Below, piece after piece: positions 23,111 through 33,474 of a stretch of 64,000 bases of DNA (position 1 is its first letter; each line of letters opens with the position of its first letter). Under the pieces are notes generated by a model that worked only from the letters and a program-made list of their open reading frames with translations, was not told where the DNA came from and made no database searches. Origin of the DNA: Gnetum montanum (lineage: Eukaryota; Streptophyta; Gnetopsida; Gnetales; Gnetaceae); the NCBI GenBank assembly GCA_015680685.1, contig MNCI01017633.1:100149-164148 (forward strand). The letters run 5' to 3'. Both the position numbers and the translations under genes were made by a program.

Positions 23111-25140
23111 TCTATGGATTAGTAGATATAACATGTAACTTTGAATATTTGAATACTTTATCTCATTAGTTAACAACACTTGGCTAAGGTTGGACCATGG
23201 TAGATTGATTATTTTATTCTTATTTTATTAATTAATTTTTATTATAAGTGTCACTGAAGCTAATTGGAAGAGGTTAACTTCAATAATTTGGTGTTTAAAT
23301 GTTGATTTTTTAGTTAAACCTTTGTGGGAGTTAGAAAAATGGTAAATTTTTTTTGTCAAAAATGGAATATTTATGGCCTCCATGACTAAGAGCTTACCTA
23401 TAGTAGCTATAGGGTCAAAGAATGAAGTGATTTGAATAAACAGTGAGGAAGTTATGGGCTCTGGAAGGTTCTAGCCTTTAAAAATTTGAAAAACTCCCTT
23501 GGTGTTTATGAGTAAATGTGAAAATTTCTAAGGGGGGCCATCCATATTTATACTATTTTTGCACTACATCGATGGGGCCATGTATATAGAGCCTCGTATA
23601 TGCATGGGCCCCATCAATAGGGCCTCATTTATGAGGTCTATAAACAAAATTTTCAAATGTGAATATCTTGAAAAATATAAGCAATGATTGAATAAAACTG
23701 GAGTTCATGGAGTCTTAGAAAACCAAGAATATGATGAAATCATTGAAGAGGATCTTTGAAAGCTCAAAAATTGAAAAATTTGATCGAAAATATGTGCATT
23801 AAATAAAATATGTAAAGGAGCACATGGTTGGATGCAGAAGATAGGTGTACGAAAGATTCTAATTGCAAGAATGCCTAAGGATAAGGTGCTTAATGAACCC
23901 AACCAAGAGATATGTAAGTGGGTCCTTCCCATAGTAGGCACATGCCTTATTTTCCCTTGCATAACCTCAACCTAAGGAGTCTATGGACCCCATAGGTGAT
24001 TAATGGTTGATGGAAGTTAAGGACCAAAACTCAGAGGATTTTACTAAAGAATTCAAGTACATCAGACAAAGACACCAAATCAAGGACATGGAAACTAGTA
24101 GTGAGGTGAGTCATGGGTAGCATAGATAGCTGATAAAAAAGGTGGAATGGAATTCCAAATTGAAGTCATAAGAAGTCTTTTGTGGTTTTGTGTTTAAAAA
24201 TGACCTAAGGAGATCCATCATTAGTCCAAACCAAAACCAACAGCTTTTAGTGACTTCACATCATCACTCCAAGGTTGATTCACCTTCTCAAGACATAAGA
24301 GTGCTCACACAGAACAACCACCACTCCATAAAGGAAAGAAAAGAGAAGTAGGAAGTGAGAGAGGGCCTTAGTTAGAGGGGACCTTTAAGCATGGATAGCA
24401 TGTCTTTCTAGTCCCATAAATAGTGCTTGTAATCCATTTATTTGTCTAAGGGGTGTGCTTTGAATTTCCATCATGTTTTTTTATATTTTCTGTTGTTGTT
24501 TTTGTTTTGGATGGGAACCACACCATGTAAAGAATTTATTCAACTTCTTGTTATTGGTCAACATGGAACGGTAAGAAGTCTATGAAAACACTCATGCACC
24601 TGAGCAAGTAGAAGAGCATAAAGAGTATTGAGTCCCCTTGAAGTCACATCCTATGCAAACCTTTGAATCCTTTCCAATTCTAGAAACTACCAAGGTCATA
24701 AATTTATTAAAATTTTATTTAATGAAAAGGGACCTCAAACTTTCAAAACAAGGAAAAACATAGAGTTTGTGGATGGGTGAATGTTGTGGACTCACTGTGC
24801 GTTTCATGAAAAGAAATAATGTATTAGCCATCGGTACAAAAACTCAAAAATAGAAATCAAACATTAGCAAACAAAAAATTATGCACAAACTAGCAATAGT
24901 TACAGCACCATTGTGTCTTGTTGGCACAAAGCACATTTATTAACAAAAAATTAGAAAATCACACTAAAATAAAGTAAAATATATAAGAAAGTGTAAACTA
25001 CTCAAGAAAGATTTAAATGTCATAACAATGGTGTAAAACAAAAAATGGTGTAAAATAGGAAGAATTCTTAAAATAAAAAAGGTGTAAAATAAAAAATTTG
25101 CAAAATAAAAATGTGTAAAAAAAAAATAGAAAAACTGAGA
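23111..25140 (-). other. Spacer between integrase and ORF3 of element E
   Basis: No recognised gene. 23545-23650 is a U3/promoter-like segment (see separate entry). An 85-residue minus-strand open stretch at 23705-23962 has no recognised domain. 24930-25140 is A-rich low-complexity DNA (TGTAAAATAAAAAA-type). 24300-24450 has a purine-rich stretch followed by CCATAAATAG, a weak plus-strand promoter-like site. Confidence 0.45.
23545..23650 (-). promoter_or_regulatory. Internal U3-like promoter upstream of ORF3 (E)
   Basis: Contains a minus-strand TATA-like GTATAAATAT (23545-23554) flanked upstream by GATGGGGCC and GGGCCTCATTTATGAGG. The last matches GGGCCTCATTGATGAGG in the U3 of E's own LTR (32291-32307). 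It could drive ORF3 separately; expression is inference. Confidence 0.5.
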
Positions 25141-26410
25141 AGCCATGTATATGATTAACATGCTCCCCCATAACTAAGTTGGAAGGAGGAGATCCAAAAA
25201 ATTGAGTGTGGTTGCCCATCCATTGAGGTATTTATTACACTGGCTTACCTGGGCTCAATGAAAGGCTTTATCTATTGGACATTAAACAACTAATTTTTGT
25301 TTGGACTTTTGGGTTTGTATATGATCATGGTCCTCAAAGGAAAGGTTTCATTAATTATATAAGGTCATTCCCACAATGTTTGGAATTTGGTTTTTTGAGG
25401 TACGTGTGTTGGATTCTAATAGAGAACCTTACCTCCTAGTTGAAATTTTACTTTCCATATTTTAAGATCATGACATTGTTTGTTGAATGCCTTGTGCACT
25501 TCATTCTAGAATAGGGCCACCAATCAATTTTTGTCTAGCATATTGTGGTTGATTAATATTTCTTTTTGTGCCAGACTTAGGTTAAGATCCAAGTCACAAG
25601 CTATTGAGAGTGTATGGAGCTCAGATTTAATTAGGAGCATTAGAAGTTTTCCATACACTAACTCATAGGGAGAGTAGCCAATAGGGAGTTTCCATGTTGA
25701 GTAGTAGAGCCAAAGGGCATCATTGAGTTTTGTGCTCTAGTCTCTCTTATATTTACTAATAGTTCTTGTTAGAATCTTTATGATCTCCCTATTAGTCACC
25801 TTTGCTTAACTATTGGCTTGTCGATGATACGGTGTTATTAATTTATGTTCAACCCCCAAGCATTGCATGCTTTTTAAAAAAGTGGCACCTGTAACATGGG
25901 ATCTGTTGTCTGAAATTAGTGCATCACAAAATTTTTTACAATATTTTGTTATACAAATCAAGCAGTAGTGGATGATGTACAATCAGTGACAACTGCTGCT
26001 TCTACCCATTTGGTATAGTTGTTAATGATGATGATTATACATGCCTTCCATGAAGTCTATGCCCCATATGTCAAAGGGTTCTAGTGGTTGAATCCGCCAT
26101 TGAGGATCCTCCATTCGTGTGGTCATCCTACCATCTCATTAGTAACACTCATAGGATTGGACAAATTGGTGGGCATCCCTAAAGATTGTGGGTAATAGTA
26201 TCTTGCCATCAAGATTTTTATGGCCATGGGTCTCCCCACATAATGGCTTCACAAGGACTCTCATGAGCATCTTGGAAAATGTATAATTGGTTTGCATTAG
26301 GTATACACCAGCAAATGAGACCATTAGTGCATGTCTTGTAAAGGTGTTTATTGATTTTCATGAAGTGGTTAGCCTAATGAAAAAATTATTATTTTTTCCT
26401 ATGATCTAGA
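25141..26410 (-). pseudogene. Integrase of element E
   Basis: The zinc-binding N-terminal part is in 26139-26324: KPLCGETHGHKN, ILLPTIFRDAHQFVQSYECY (His and Cys of the HHCC finger). The core follows at 25640-26110: PFDIWGIDFM (first catalytic Asp), ALISDNRSHV (second catalytic Asp), TPYHRQANS, and the end motif PYELVYGK. Near 25170 a last conserved piece reads SNLVMGEHV just before a GGGGGAG purine tract. Stops (TAG, TAA) and shifts are frequent. Confidence 0.8.
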
Positions 26411-26539
26411 TCTTGTGGCATCTCCTGAGTGAGAAGATAAGTGAGGATGCCATCATGTGATTTCGGGTATATGGGAATTTGTTTATTTATTGCACCAGAA
26501 AAGAGGAGTTTATTAAAAATAGATCAGATAGTGAGCTTT

Positions 26540-27000
26540 CCTCTTTATTATCCCATCACAACTGAGACAAGTGATTAGCAACCACATTCTTAGTCCCCTT
26601 TTGATCTACCATTGTAAGATCGAATTCTTGCAAGATCACCAACCACCGTATAACATAGGGGCTCACCGTTGGCTTGTTCATGAGGAAGTAGGTGGCAATG
26701 TGATCAGTGTGCATAAACACTTTATATCCAAGCACATAGTGCCTAAACTTTTCTAGAGCATACACCATCATCATCAGTTTTTTCTCTTTGGTGGTGTAAT
26801 TCAGTTGTGCATCCACAATACTTTGACTTGTGTAGTGGAGGTAATATGGATGTTTCTTATCATCCAATTGCATAAGCATAGCTCTCAAGGCATAGTTAGA
26901 TGCATTCATCATGAGATAGAATGGTCTAGACCAGTGAGGTGCTCATAGAATTGGAGTCTCTATGAGCTTTTATTTAAGGATTTGGAATGCATTTTTACAT
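26540..27000 (-). pseudogene. RNase H of element E
   Basis: The 118-residue stretch 26556-26912 covers the domain nearly end to end: NASNYALRAMLMQ, YASKT-like HYTSQSIVDAQLNYTTKEKK, MVYALEKFRHYVLG, VFMHTDHIATYFL, and the terminal QKGTKNVVANHLSQL. The Athila consensus begins DASDYA; here both Asp positions are Asn. It is one of the longest open frames left in E. Confidence 0.85.
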
Positions 27001-27950
27001 TCCTTGGTCCAGATGAAAGGAGCATCTTTCTTTGTTAGCTTAACCAATGGTTTTGCAATCTTAGAGAAATTATTTATAAATCGCTAGTGGTAACTAGTGT
27101 GTCCACGGAATGACCAAACATCTTTGACAATTTTTGGTTGGCAAGAAATTCCTTGGATGGCTTTTATCTTTTCAACGTCTACATTGATCCCTTCCTATGA
27201 TATTTGTTGTCCCAATACAATGCCCTCTTGGACCATGAGATGGCTCTTTTGCTAATTAAGCTATAGATTTATTTCCATACATCTTTTTAGTACTTTCTTA
27301 AGGTGGTCCAAGGCTTACTCGAATGTAGTACCATAAGTGGAGAACTCATCCATGAAGACTTCCACTTTACTACCTATTTACTACTTAAAGAGACTTAAGA
27401 CCAGATGTTCGAAAGTGGTAGGAGCATTACATAGACCAAAAGACATCTTGTGATATGCAAAGGTCCCCCAGGGACTTATGGATGTTGTTTTGACCTGATA
27501 TTTTATTGCAATTTGGATTTGATTATAGCCACTACAACCATCATAAATATTGTAATAGAAATGCCTAGATATGGTGTCCAACACTTGATCATGGCAATGG
27601 ACAATGATCTTTGATTGCTATCATGTTTAATAACTTGAAGTTGATACAAACCTACCATTTGGCACCTCTCTTTAGCATTATCACAAGTGGGCTGACCCAC
27701 TTGCTATTCGCATGGGATAGATGAACCCTATTTTAAGGAGTTGATCAATTTGCTCCTTGACAATTTGCTTCAATTTTTGGTTCAACCATCGTTGCGGTTG
27801 TCTCCTTGGCTTCATGGATGGATTAGTATAAATGTGATGCTGTCATATCTATGGATTAATTATAGCAAGTTCAAGATATGACCAAGCAAAGGCTATTGGG
27901 CATTTGTTGACCACTTTCAATAGTTTTGCTTTCTACTCAGTAGCAAGTTT
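27001..27950 (-). pseudogene. Reverse transcriptase of element E
   Basis: 27381-27584 encodes motifs A and B: YYNIYDGCSGYNQIQIAI, SPWGTFAYHKMSFGLCNAPTTFEH. Motif C follows at about 27340-27360 as FMDEFSTYG, where the usual YMDDF has its second Asp changed to Glu. 27060-27230 reads through SFRGHTSYH..FI to PFIWT, the RT-RNase H connection. The upstream fingers part is at 27600-27900. It copies element RNA into DNA; not functional here. Confidence 0.8.
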
Positions 27951-28289
27951 GGGAATGAGTATGATTAGCTTGTCATTTTTTAAGAATTCATATTCCAGGC
28001 TTGTAAGTAGAGTTTTTAACTCTAGGGGCTCCTGTTTAAAATTCTTAGGGATCTCTAGCTCTCCTTAATTGATATTATTGTTTTCATCATTAGAGATTTG
28101 GTGATGAACTTGCTTTAGTTCATTCATGCTTGTGACATAAGCAGATGTCAGGCTCTTAGTAGGTTCTATGCATATGGTGTTGCTATTAAAATTAGTAGTC
28201 AGCCACTATGTGCCCTCTTTTTTTGTGGCTACTGTGTATAGGCACCTTTGAATATCTGCCTCATGTGCACATTGCTTGCATGTAGAAAT

Positions 28290-28707
28290 AGATGCTTGTT
28301 TCATGAACTAGAGTTTTTGCACACAATTGCACCATGTATCTTGGTACACGATGAATGGAACTTGTTTCTTCTCGATATTTCCAAATGTGTTTTCTTTAGA
28401 TATGTTTAGGGAAAGATCTTTGATGCCCATTCTTGCATCAACAGTGCTTAACCATGCCCTTTCCATTATGATTGGCAAGTCCCCCTTACAGTTATCAATC
28501 TTGATTACTAGGAAATCAGCAAGATAAGACCACCCATAGATAGTGGTCATAATGTCTTTGACGAGTCCTAATGGAATAGTGATGGATTGGTCTACGAATT
28601 CTAATATGATATTACTCTTCTTGAGAGGTGGTAGGTTCCAGGTAGTATACATCTCATGACAAATCAAGTTCACACTAGAACATGAATCAAGAAGAGGTTT
28701 ACATGGT
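28290..28707 (-). pseudogene. Aspartic protease of element E
   Basis: 28308-28673 encodes SVNLICHEMY (remnant of the DLGASVNLMP active-site region), SITIPLGLVKDI, DFLVIKIDNCKGDLPIIMERAWLSTVDA (the flap-to-end G-R-PFL motif) and NCVQKL. The same protein in G reads DLGSSVNLI and PIIMGRAWL. The active-site Asp end is disturbed by a single-N assembly gap at 28708. Confidence 0.75.
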
Positions 28708-28750
28708 NAAGTTCACACTAGAACATGAATCAAGAAGAGGTTTACATGGT
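28666..28750. other. Assembly gap (one N) with duplicated 42-bp flanks
   Basis: 28666-28707 and 28709-28750 are identical 42-bp copies on both sides of the single N at 28708. This is the pattern of contig ends that overlap but were not merged. Confidence 0.9.
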
Positions 28751-31400
28751 TCATTCCTAGCAATCTATAAATAGATAAGAGGACTCCCAGGATTAGTTAA
28801 TTTCCTAGGATGGTTGCCAGCCCAGATCCAATTAGATACAACATGGTTGAGCATAATAGTATGCATTTTGGGTAGCATTTGGTTTGAAGGAGACTTGATG
28901 GAATGATTTATAGAGGATGAGGTAGGAGTAGGGTGACCAGCTGCTTGAGTCTATGCTTAATATGGTTGTTTGTTTGAAAGCATGGTCTTTTATGTGCATG
29001 AGGTTTTGAAACCCTTGATTGATGAATCGATTATAGATTGAAATCTCTAGTAGCATTGCATTGATATGGCTGGGTTGGAAGTTCACCCTACATGGATGGA
29101 GTAGGTGATAGTTGTGTTGAGGGTGGAGGAGAGGTGCAAAAATAGGAGGAGGAGAAGCATAAAATGTGGCATCCCTTATAGAATATGAAGAATGAGCTTA
29201 GTAGTATTTGGGAGGGTGGTAGTGAGGTTGGAAAGGAGAAACATGACTAGAAGAGTCACATGGAGAGGTTTACTGAATGCAATACCCATATGAATATGGT
29301 TTCCTGTAAGGGTATTGCTACTTTGGTGGTGGCATCCCCCATGACTGTGGTTGGTGCCACTATTGGTATTGCTTATACGGTTGTAGTGGAATTCCACTTG
29401 GATAATATTCTTCTTGTTGATGGAACTTCTTGAAATTGTCTTGAGGGTAAGACAGTTTTTTGGGTGTTTGCCTGACAGTTTTTTGGGTGTTTGCCTTTTT
29501 ACTAGTCATGGATTTAGAGCATACACCCAAGACTCTTGTAATAGGATGTTTGTATTGGCAGATGTCACACCCACCACCATCATCTAATTTAGTTTCTACA
29601 ACTTCATCTACTACAACAATCTTGCCCTTACCCTTTTGGTAGGCATGTTCAACTTCTTTTCACCTCTTGCAGTTATGATCACTACTTTGCTCTCTTGATT
29701 CTTTAGCAATTTTTAGAGTAGTTTGGAAATTTTCATTCAAAAAATCCCACATTTTATCCACCTTAGCTAAAATTTTAGACATAGATTTTTGGATCAGTTA
29801 GGTCTTTCTATTTGCCACCTTATCAAGTGGTGATTCCTCCTCACTATCACAAAATTAGACCTCCCTTTTTCTAGTGGAAGGATCCCTATTGTATTCCTTT
29901 GCACTTTCACATTTTTTCAACTCTTCTTCTTCTTTTGCTACTTGCTCAATTAGCCTTTGAATATGATGGGCTATGAGTTTTGATAGTCTCCTTTGGTCAT
30001 AAACCCCAAGAGTTCTCGTCATTTCTAATCTAAGTTCATCTATGATATGGCAAAGTTATTCCCGCTAAGAATAACCATGGCTAGGGCATCGATGTATGAG
30101 AGAATAGTATTTGCCTATGGTGGAATCTAAGGGTTCATGGTTTTCTTGCTTCTATCCCTGGATTTGCCTTCTCAAATTAGATACTAGGGAGTATTTCTTA
30201 TACTTATCATTAAATAACTTTAGCATTGTACTCCACTTGTAGTGGACTCCAGCTCTAAGGACTGGTACCAACATTTTGCATTCTTGATGAGTGTCCTATG
30301 AAATAGCTTTAGTTTCTGCCAATCATTTTCAATATTTTGTAAGGCACAGACATCATGAAAAGCTTGAAGATGTGTTTGTAGATTAGAGTTATATCCCCCT
30401 CAAATCTAGGAATATTGTTCATATCAAGCCGTCTGATCCAACTATCCTTCACATTCATAGTTGGAATTTTTACAGCCTCTGCAATATCTAACATGCTTCG
30501 AGTTGCCAAAAAAGGTTCATCATTGTCATTATTTCAATGATGTCAATGACATTCTTTGCTACCCTCTTGGTCATGGTGGACATGATGATCATCATTATTG
30601 TCCCGTTGTTTACCTCCATCACAGTTGTTTTTTTTGTAGCATTTGTCAGAAACAAAAGAGGAAGAAAAAGATGTCAATGAAGAGGGTGAAGAGGGAGGAG
30701 GACTACCACCACCATGGTATCTTCCAACTCCTCTTTGGTTGTCACAGCCACATTTTTTAGTTTTCTTATCCTCTTGATGCTTGTCTGATCCCCTACCTTA
30801 ACTGCCATTCTTACTTAAACCTGGATTATTGATAGTGGAGTGCAGATTTAGGGCCACACCCCCATCACTAGTAACAAGGGGCGGAGAATCTTAATGTTGA
30901 GAGCCCTTAGAGGGAGGATCCTCATCGTTGTCTTGGTTAATCAGGAATAAGGGATTGGTGAATCATTTTCCCTTCACAAACTCATGGTGCTTCTCTTGGT
31001 GTCGATCTCTCTTGCATTATGTTTTAGTGGGATGATAGTCCTGGTAGTCATAATCATGCACAATGTACTCCTCCTAAAGATCTTGGATGCCCAAAATACT
31101 AAGAGTTTGAAGCAGCATCACAGGCATAGATTGATTAGGAAGCATTACAATATTGCCTTCCATATCATGCCATCACAGTTGTTCATCCTAATGTAGGATG
31201 AAGGTGAAGTTGGATACATACTCATCTAGATGAGTATACACCACCTTGTATTCTTGAGGGAAGAAGACATTTTGCAATACAAATAAGATATTAGTGTGCT
31301 TGTGTAATTATATTATTTTTGAGAATGATTTTTAACCTTAGGGTTTATCTAATGATGTTAAAGATGTTCATTAAACCTAGATAGCATACATTTCAACAAA
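28751..31400 (-). pseudogene. gag of element E
   Basis: Minus-strand Gag remnant, N terminus near 31330. Visible landmarks: PSSKGSQH..SPPL and Gly/Arg-rich GVGRYHGGGSPPSSLF (30650-30900); LFWQLEACQILQRL (30480-30510), start of the core; YDQRRLSKLIAHHIQRLIEQVAKEEEELK (about 29920-30010), a coiled coil; Lys-rich QKGKGKIVVVDEVV (about 29630); SYPQDNFKKFHQQ, YYPSGI and GMPPP (29340-29460), a Pro-rich end. G and E2 show the same order. A perfect 23-bp tandem duplication at 29451-29496 breaks the frame. The zinc knuckle may be GGCDICQYKHPIT (about 29560). Confidence 0.75.
29451..29496. repeat. Perfect 23-bp tandem duplication in E gag
   Basis: GACAGTTTTTTGGGTGTTTGC plus CT occurs twice in a row (29451-29473, 29474-29496). 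23 is not a multiple of three, so it shifts the gag frame. Confidence 0.9.
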
Positions 31401-31419
31401 AAGAGTCCTTAGCAACCAA
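31401..31419 (-). other. Primer-binding site of element E (decayed)
   Basis: The minus strand reads TTGGTTGCTAAGGACTC directly after the LTR end TCATCA. It keeps only part of the TTGGCGC..TTGTCGGGGA pattern seen in C and G. Confidence 0.5.
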
Positions 31420-32353
31420 TGATGAGTAGTCAAGGTACCCCTATGCCCAACCATACGAATCATGATGCATTCATGCCTGATTTGATCAAATTTCATGGAC
31501 TCTATGTCTTCCAATACACTAGTCTTCTAGGAAGTGAACTCTATCCTAATAGTCATTTGTTGTCTTCCCAGTTACACGTGTGTTGCATAAGGTATGGTTG
31601 TGTAAGTGAGGCATTTGATGTTTATTATTTTATGTTTTATGTTCTTGGTGCTTGAAATAGAGAAATGAAGTAATCTAATTTGACTAATTAACTAATTTCT
31701 AACTAGTCTGAACACAAGCATCCAGTTCCACTTTTCATACACGTCCTAAACCCACGTATCCACTATCAGGATTACCAAGCACTATGCTACTAGGTGAACC
31801 AAGAAATAATGCTATTGGGATTACCAAGTGAATACATGTTTACACTTAAAGAGGTCATACTTATGTGTTTAATCTATTTAGCTTAATTAATTAACTAATC
31901 ACTTGAAGTATAATTTAGCTTAATTAATGAAAACAATAAATGCATAAATAAATCATTAATCTATTCCAAGTGTTGAAAGGTTTGATTAAAAGGCTCATCT
32001 TTATTGCCATTCACACTAGTGTGTTTAGGTATAATAGTGCTCAAATAAAGATCCGTACACTTTCTAACTCTTGTTGTGGACACTTAGAGAAATATTCTAA
32101 CTCTCAAATGAAAAAAATGCAAGAGCTCTGCTATAACTATGACTTCATCTCCCATAAACACGATAGGTGAGCATGTGTTTATAGAGTTTATTGTAGCACT
32201 ATGTTGACAAGGCCCCATAGATGCAACAAACACTACATTGACGCAACCCCGTTGATGGGGCAACACCACATAGATGGGGCTACATTGATGGGGCCTCATT
32301 GATGAGGCCATGTCAATGGAGGCTTGTTGACATGACACAACAATGATTCATCA
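31420..32353 (-). repeat. LTR shared by elements E (5') and E2 (3')
   Basis: About 934 bp, from TGATGAGTAG to GATTCATCA. On the left it adjoins the primer site and gag of E; on the right it adjoins the end of E2's integrase, so it is in 5'-LTR position for E and 3'-LTR position for E2. U3 contains GATGGGGC-type repeats (32200-32330); the minus-strand TATA-like CTCTATAAACAC lies at 32175-32186. Confidence 0.8.
32175..32186 (-). promoter_or_regulatory. TATA box of E/E2 LTR
   Basis: Minus strand CTCTATAAACAC, aligned with CTATAAATAT at 1668-1677 in the other E LTR and with CCTATAAATAC in G. Confidence 0.5.
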
Positions 32354-32359
32354 TTCTCC

Positions 32360-33474
32360 AAGATATTAATGTAGATGGTAGTCTTCCCCATGACTAATTT
32401 GAAAGGAGGAGATTCAAATAATGGAATGAACTTGACCTTGTGTTAAGGTGTTGTAGCTATTGTTGGCTACTTGGAACTCTTTAAAGGGTTTTACTTATTG
32501 AATTTTAACCAGCATGTATTTTTGAGGGCTTACTGGATGGTAAATTATCATAGCCTTTTAAGGAATAGTTGAATGTATAATGTATGGTTCTTTTCATAGC
32601 ATTTGAAACTTAGTTCTTTAAGGCACATGTGTGGGATTCAAATAGAGAACCTTGTCTTATTGTTGAAATGCAACTCTCCTTATTTGGGCATCATGTCATT
32701 GTATGTGGTATACCTCATGTACTTAATTCATAATCAAAGTTGCTCTCTGATTGTCATTGTGTACATTAAGAGCCATTAATCTTTCATTCTACTTTAGGTT
32801 AATGTTTAGGTTAAGGTCACATGTAGTTGCGAGTGTACGTAGTTCAGTTTGAAATGGAAGTTTGGTTAACTTTTCATACACTAACTCATAGGGAGAGTAA
32901 CCTATAGGGATTTTCCATGTTAAGTGATAACCCCATAAGGCATCATTGAATTTAGTACTTCAATCATTCCTATATCTACTAAAAGTTCTTATCAAGATTC
33001 TTGTGATTTCCCTATTGCTAAGTTTAGCTTGACTATTGGCTTGGGGATGATAAGAAGTTATATTTATGTTTCACCCTTAAGTGTTACGTCAACTTGTGAA
33101 ATGTGGCACTAGTAAAATGGGTTCCACTATCATAAATTAGTTCCCTAAGTACACCAAACTATTTTATCACCTATTGCTGAAAGAATTGAGCTACAGTGGA
33201 AGAAGTACTATTAATGATAGTTGTAGCTTCAGCACATTTGATACAATAGTCAACAACAACCATTATATAAGACTTTCTGTTGAACATGGGAGTGATGGAT
33301 CTCATGAAGTCAACTAGCATCCTTCCATCCTGGTAGTCATTCCTTCATCTCATTAACATCACTCACATGAATGGACAAAATGATGAGCATCCCTAAAGAT
33401 CAAAGATTAGAAATACCTTGCCATTAGGATTTTAATGACCATTCCTCTTTTTGCATAATGGCCCTTGGTGAGCA
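32360..33474 (-). pseudogene. Integrase of E2 (main part)
   Basis: Minus-strand remnant colinear with integrase of E. The finger region near 33300-33474 reads HQGPLCKKRNGH.NPNGKV..FCPFM, matching KPLCGETHGHKN..DAHQFVQSYECY of E. The core covers 32650-33290 with the same landmark phrases as E at DNA level (for example ACTCATAGGGAGAGTA at 32883 and 25661). The end reads SPPFKLVMGKTT, just before the LTR. Badly decayed. Confidence 0.65.

Larger units (their letters stand above)
1406..32353 (-). mobile_element. Element E: full-length Athila-like retrotransposon split by nested insertions
   Basis: Read from right to left: 5' LTR 31420-32353, primer site 31401-31419, gag (about 28830-31380), protease (28290-28700), RT (27060-27900), RNase H (26540-27000), integrase (25200-26400), a spacer with a U3-like segment, ORF3 N-terminal part (21555-23110), the nested element B, ORF3 C-terminal part (1847-3039), and the right part of the 3' LTR (1406-1846). 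The 3' LTR remnant shares the sequence around AAATGCATAAATAAATCATT and the following block with the 5' LTR. Without B this would be roughly 12 kb, normal for Athila-type elements with an extra ORF. It is heavily decayed and cannot be functional. Confidence 0.7.

Noticed and set aside
24300-24560. Possible plus-strand solo LTR (purine-rich stretch, then CCATAAATAG)
   Set aside because: No matching copy, ends or target duplication found in the window.
24964-25219. Phe/Leu-rich ORFs that look like membrane segments
   Set aside because: Product of A/T-rich low-complexity DNA downstream of the E integrase; not a real membrane protein.
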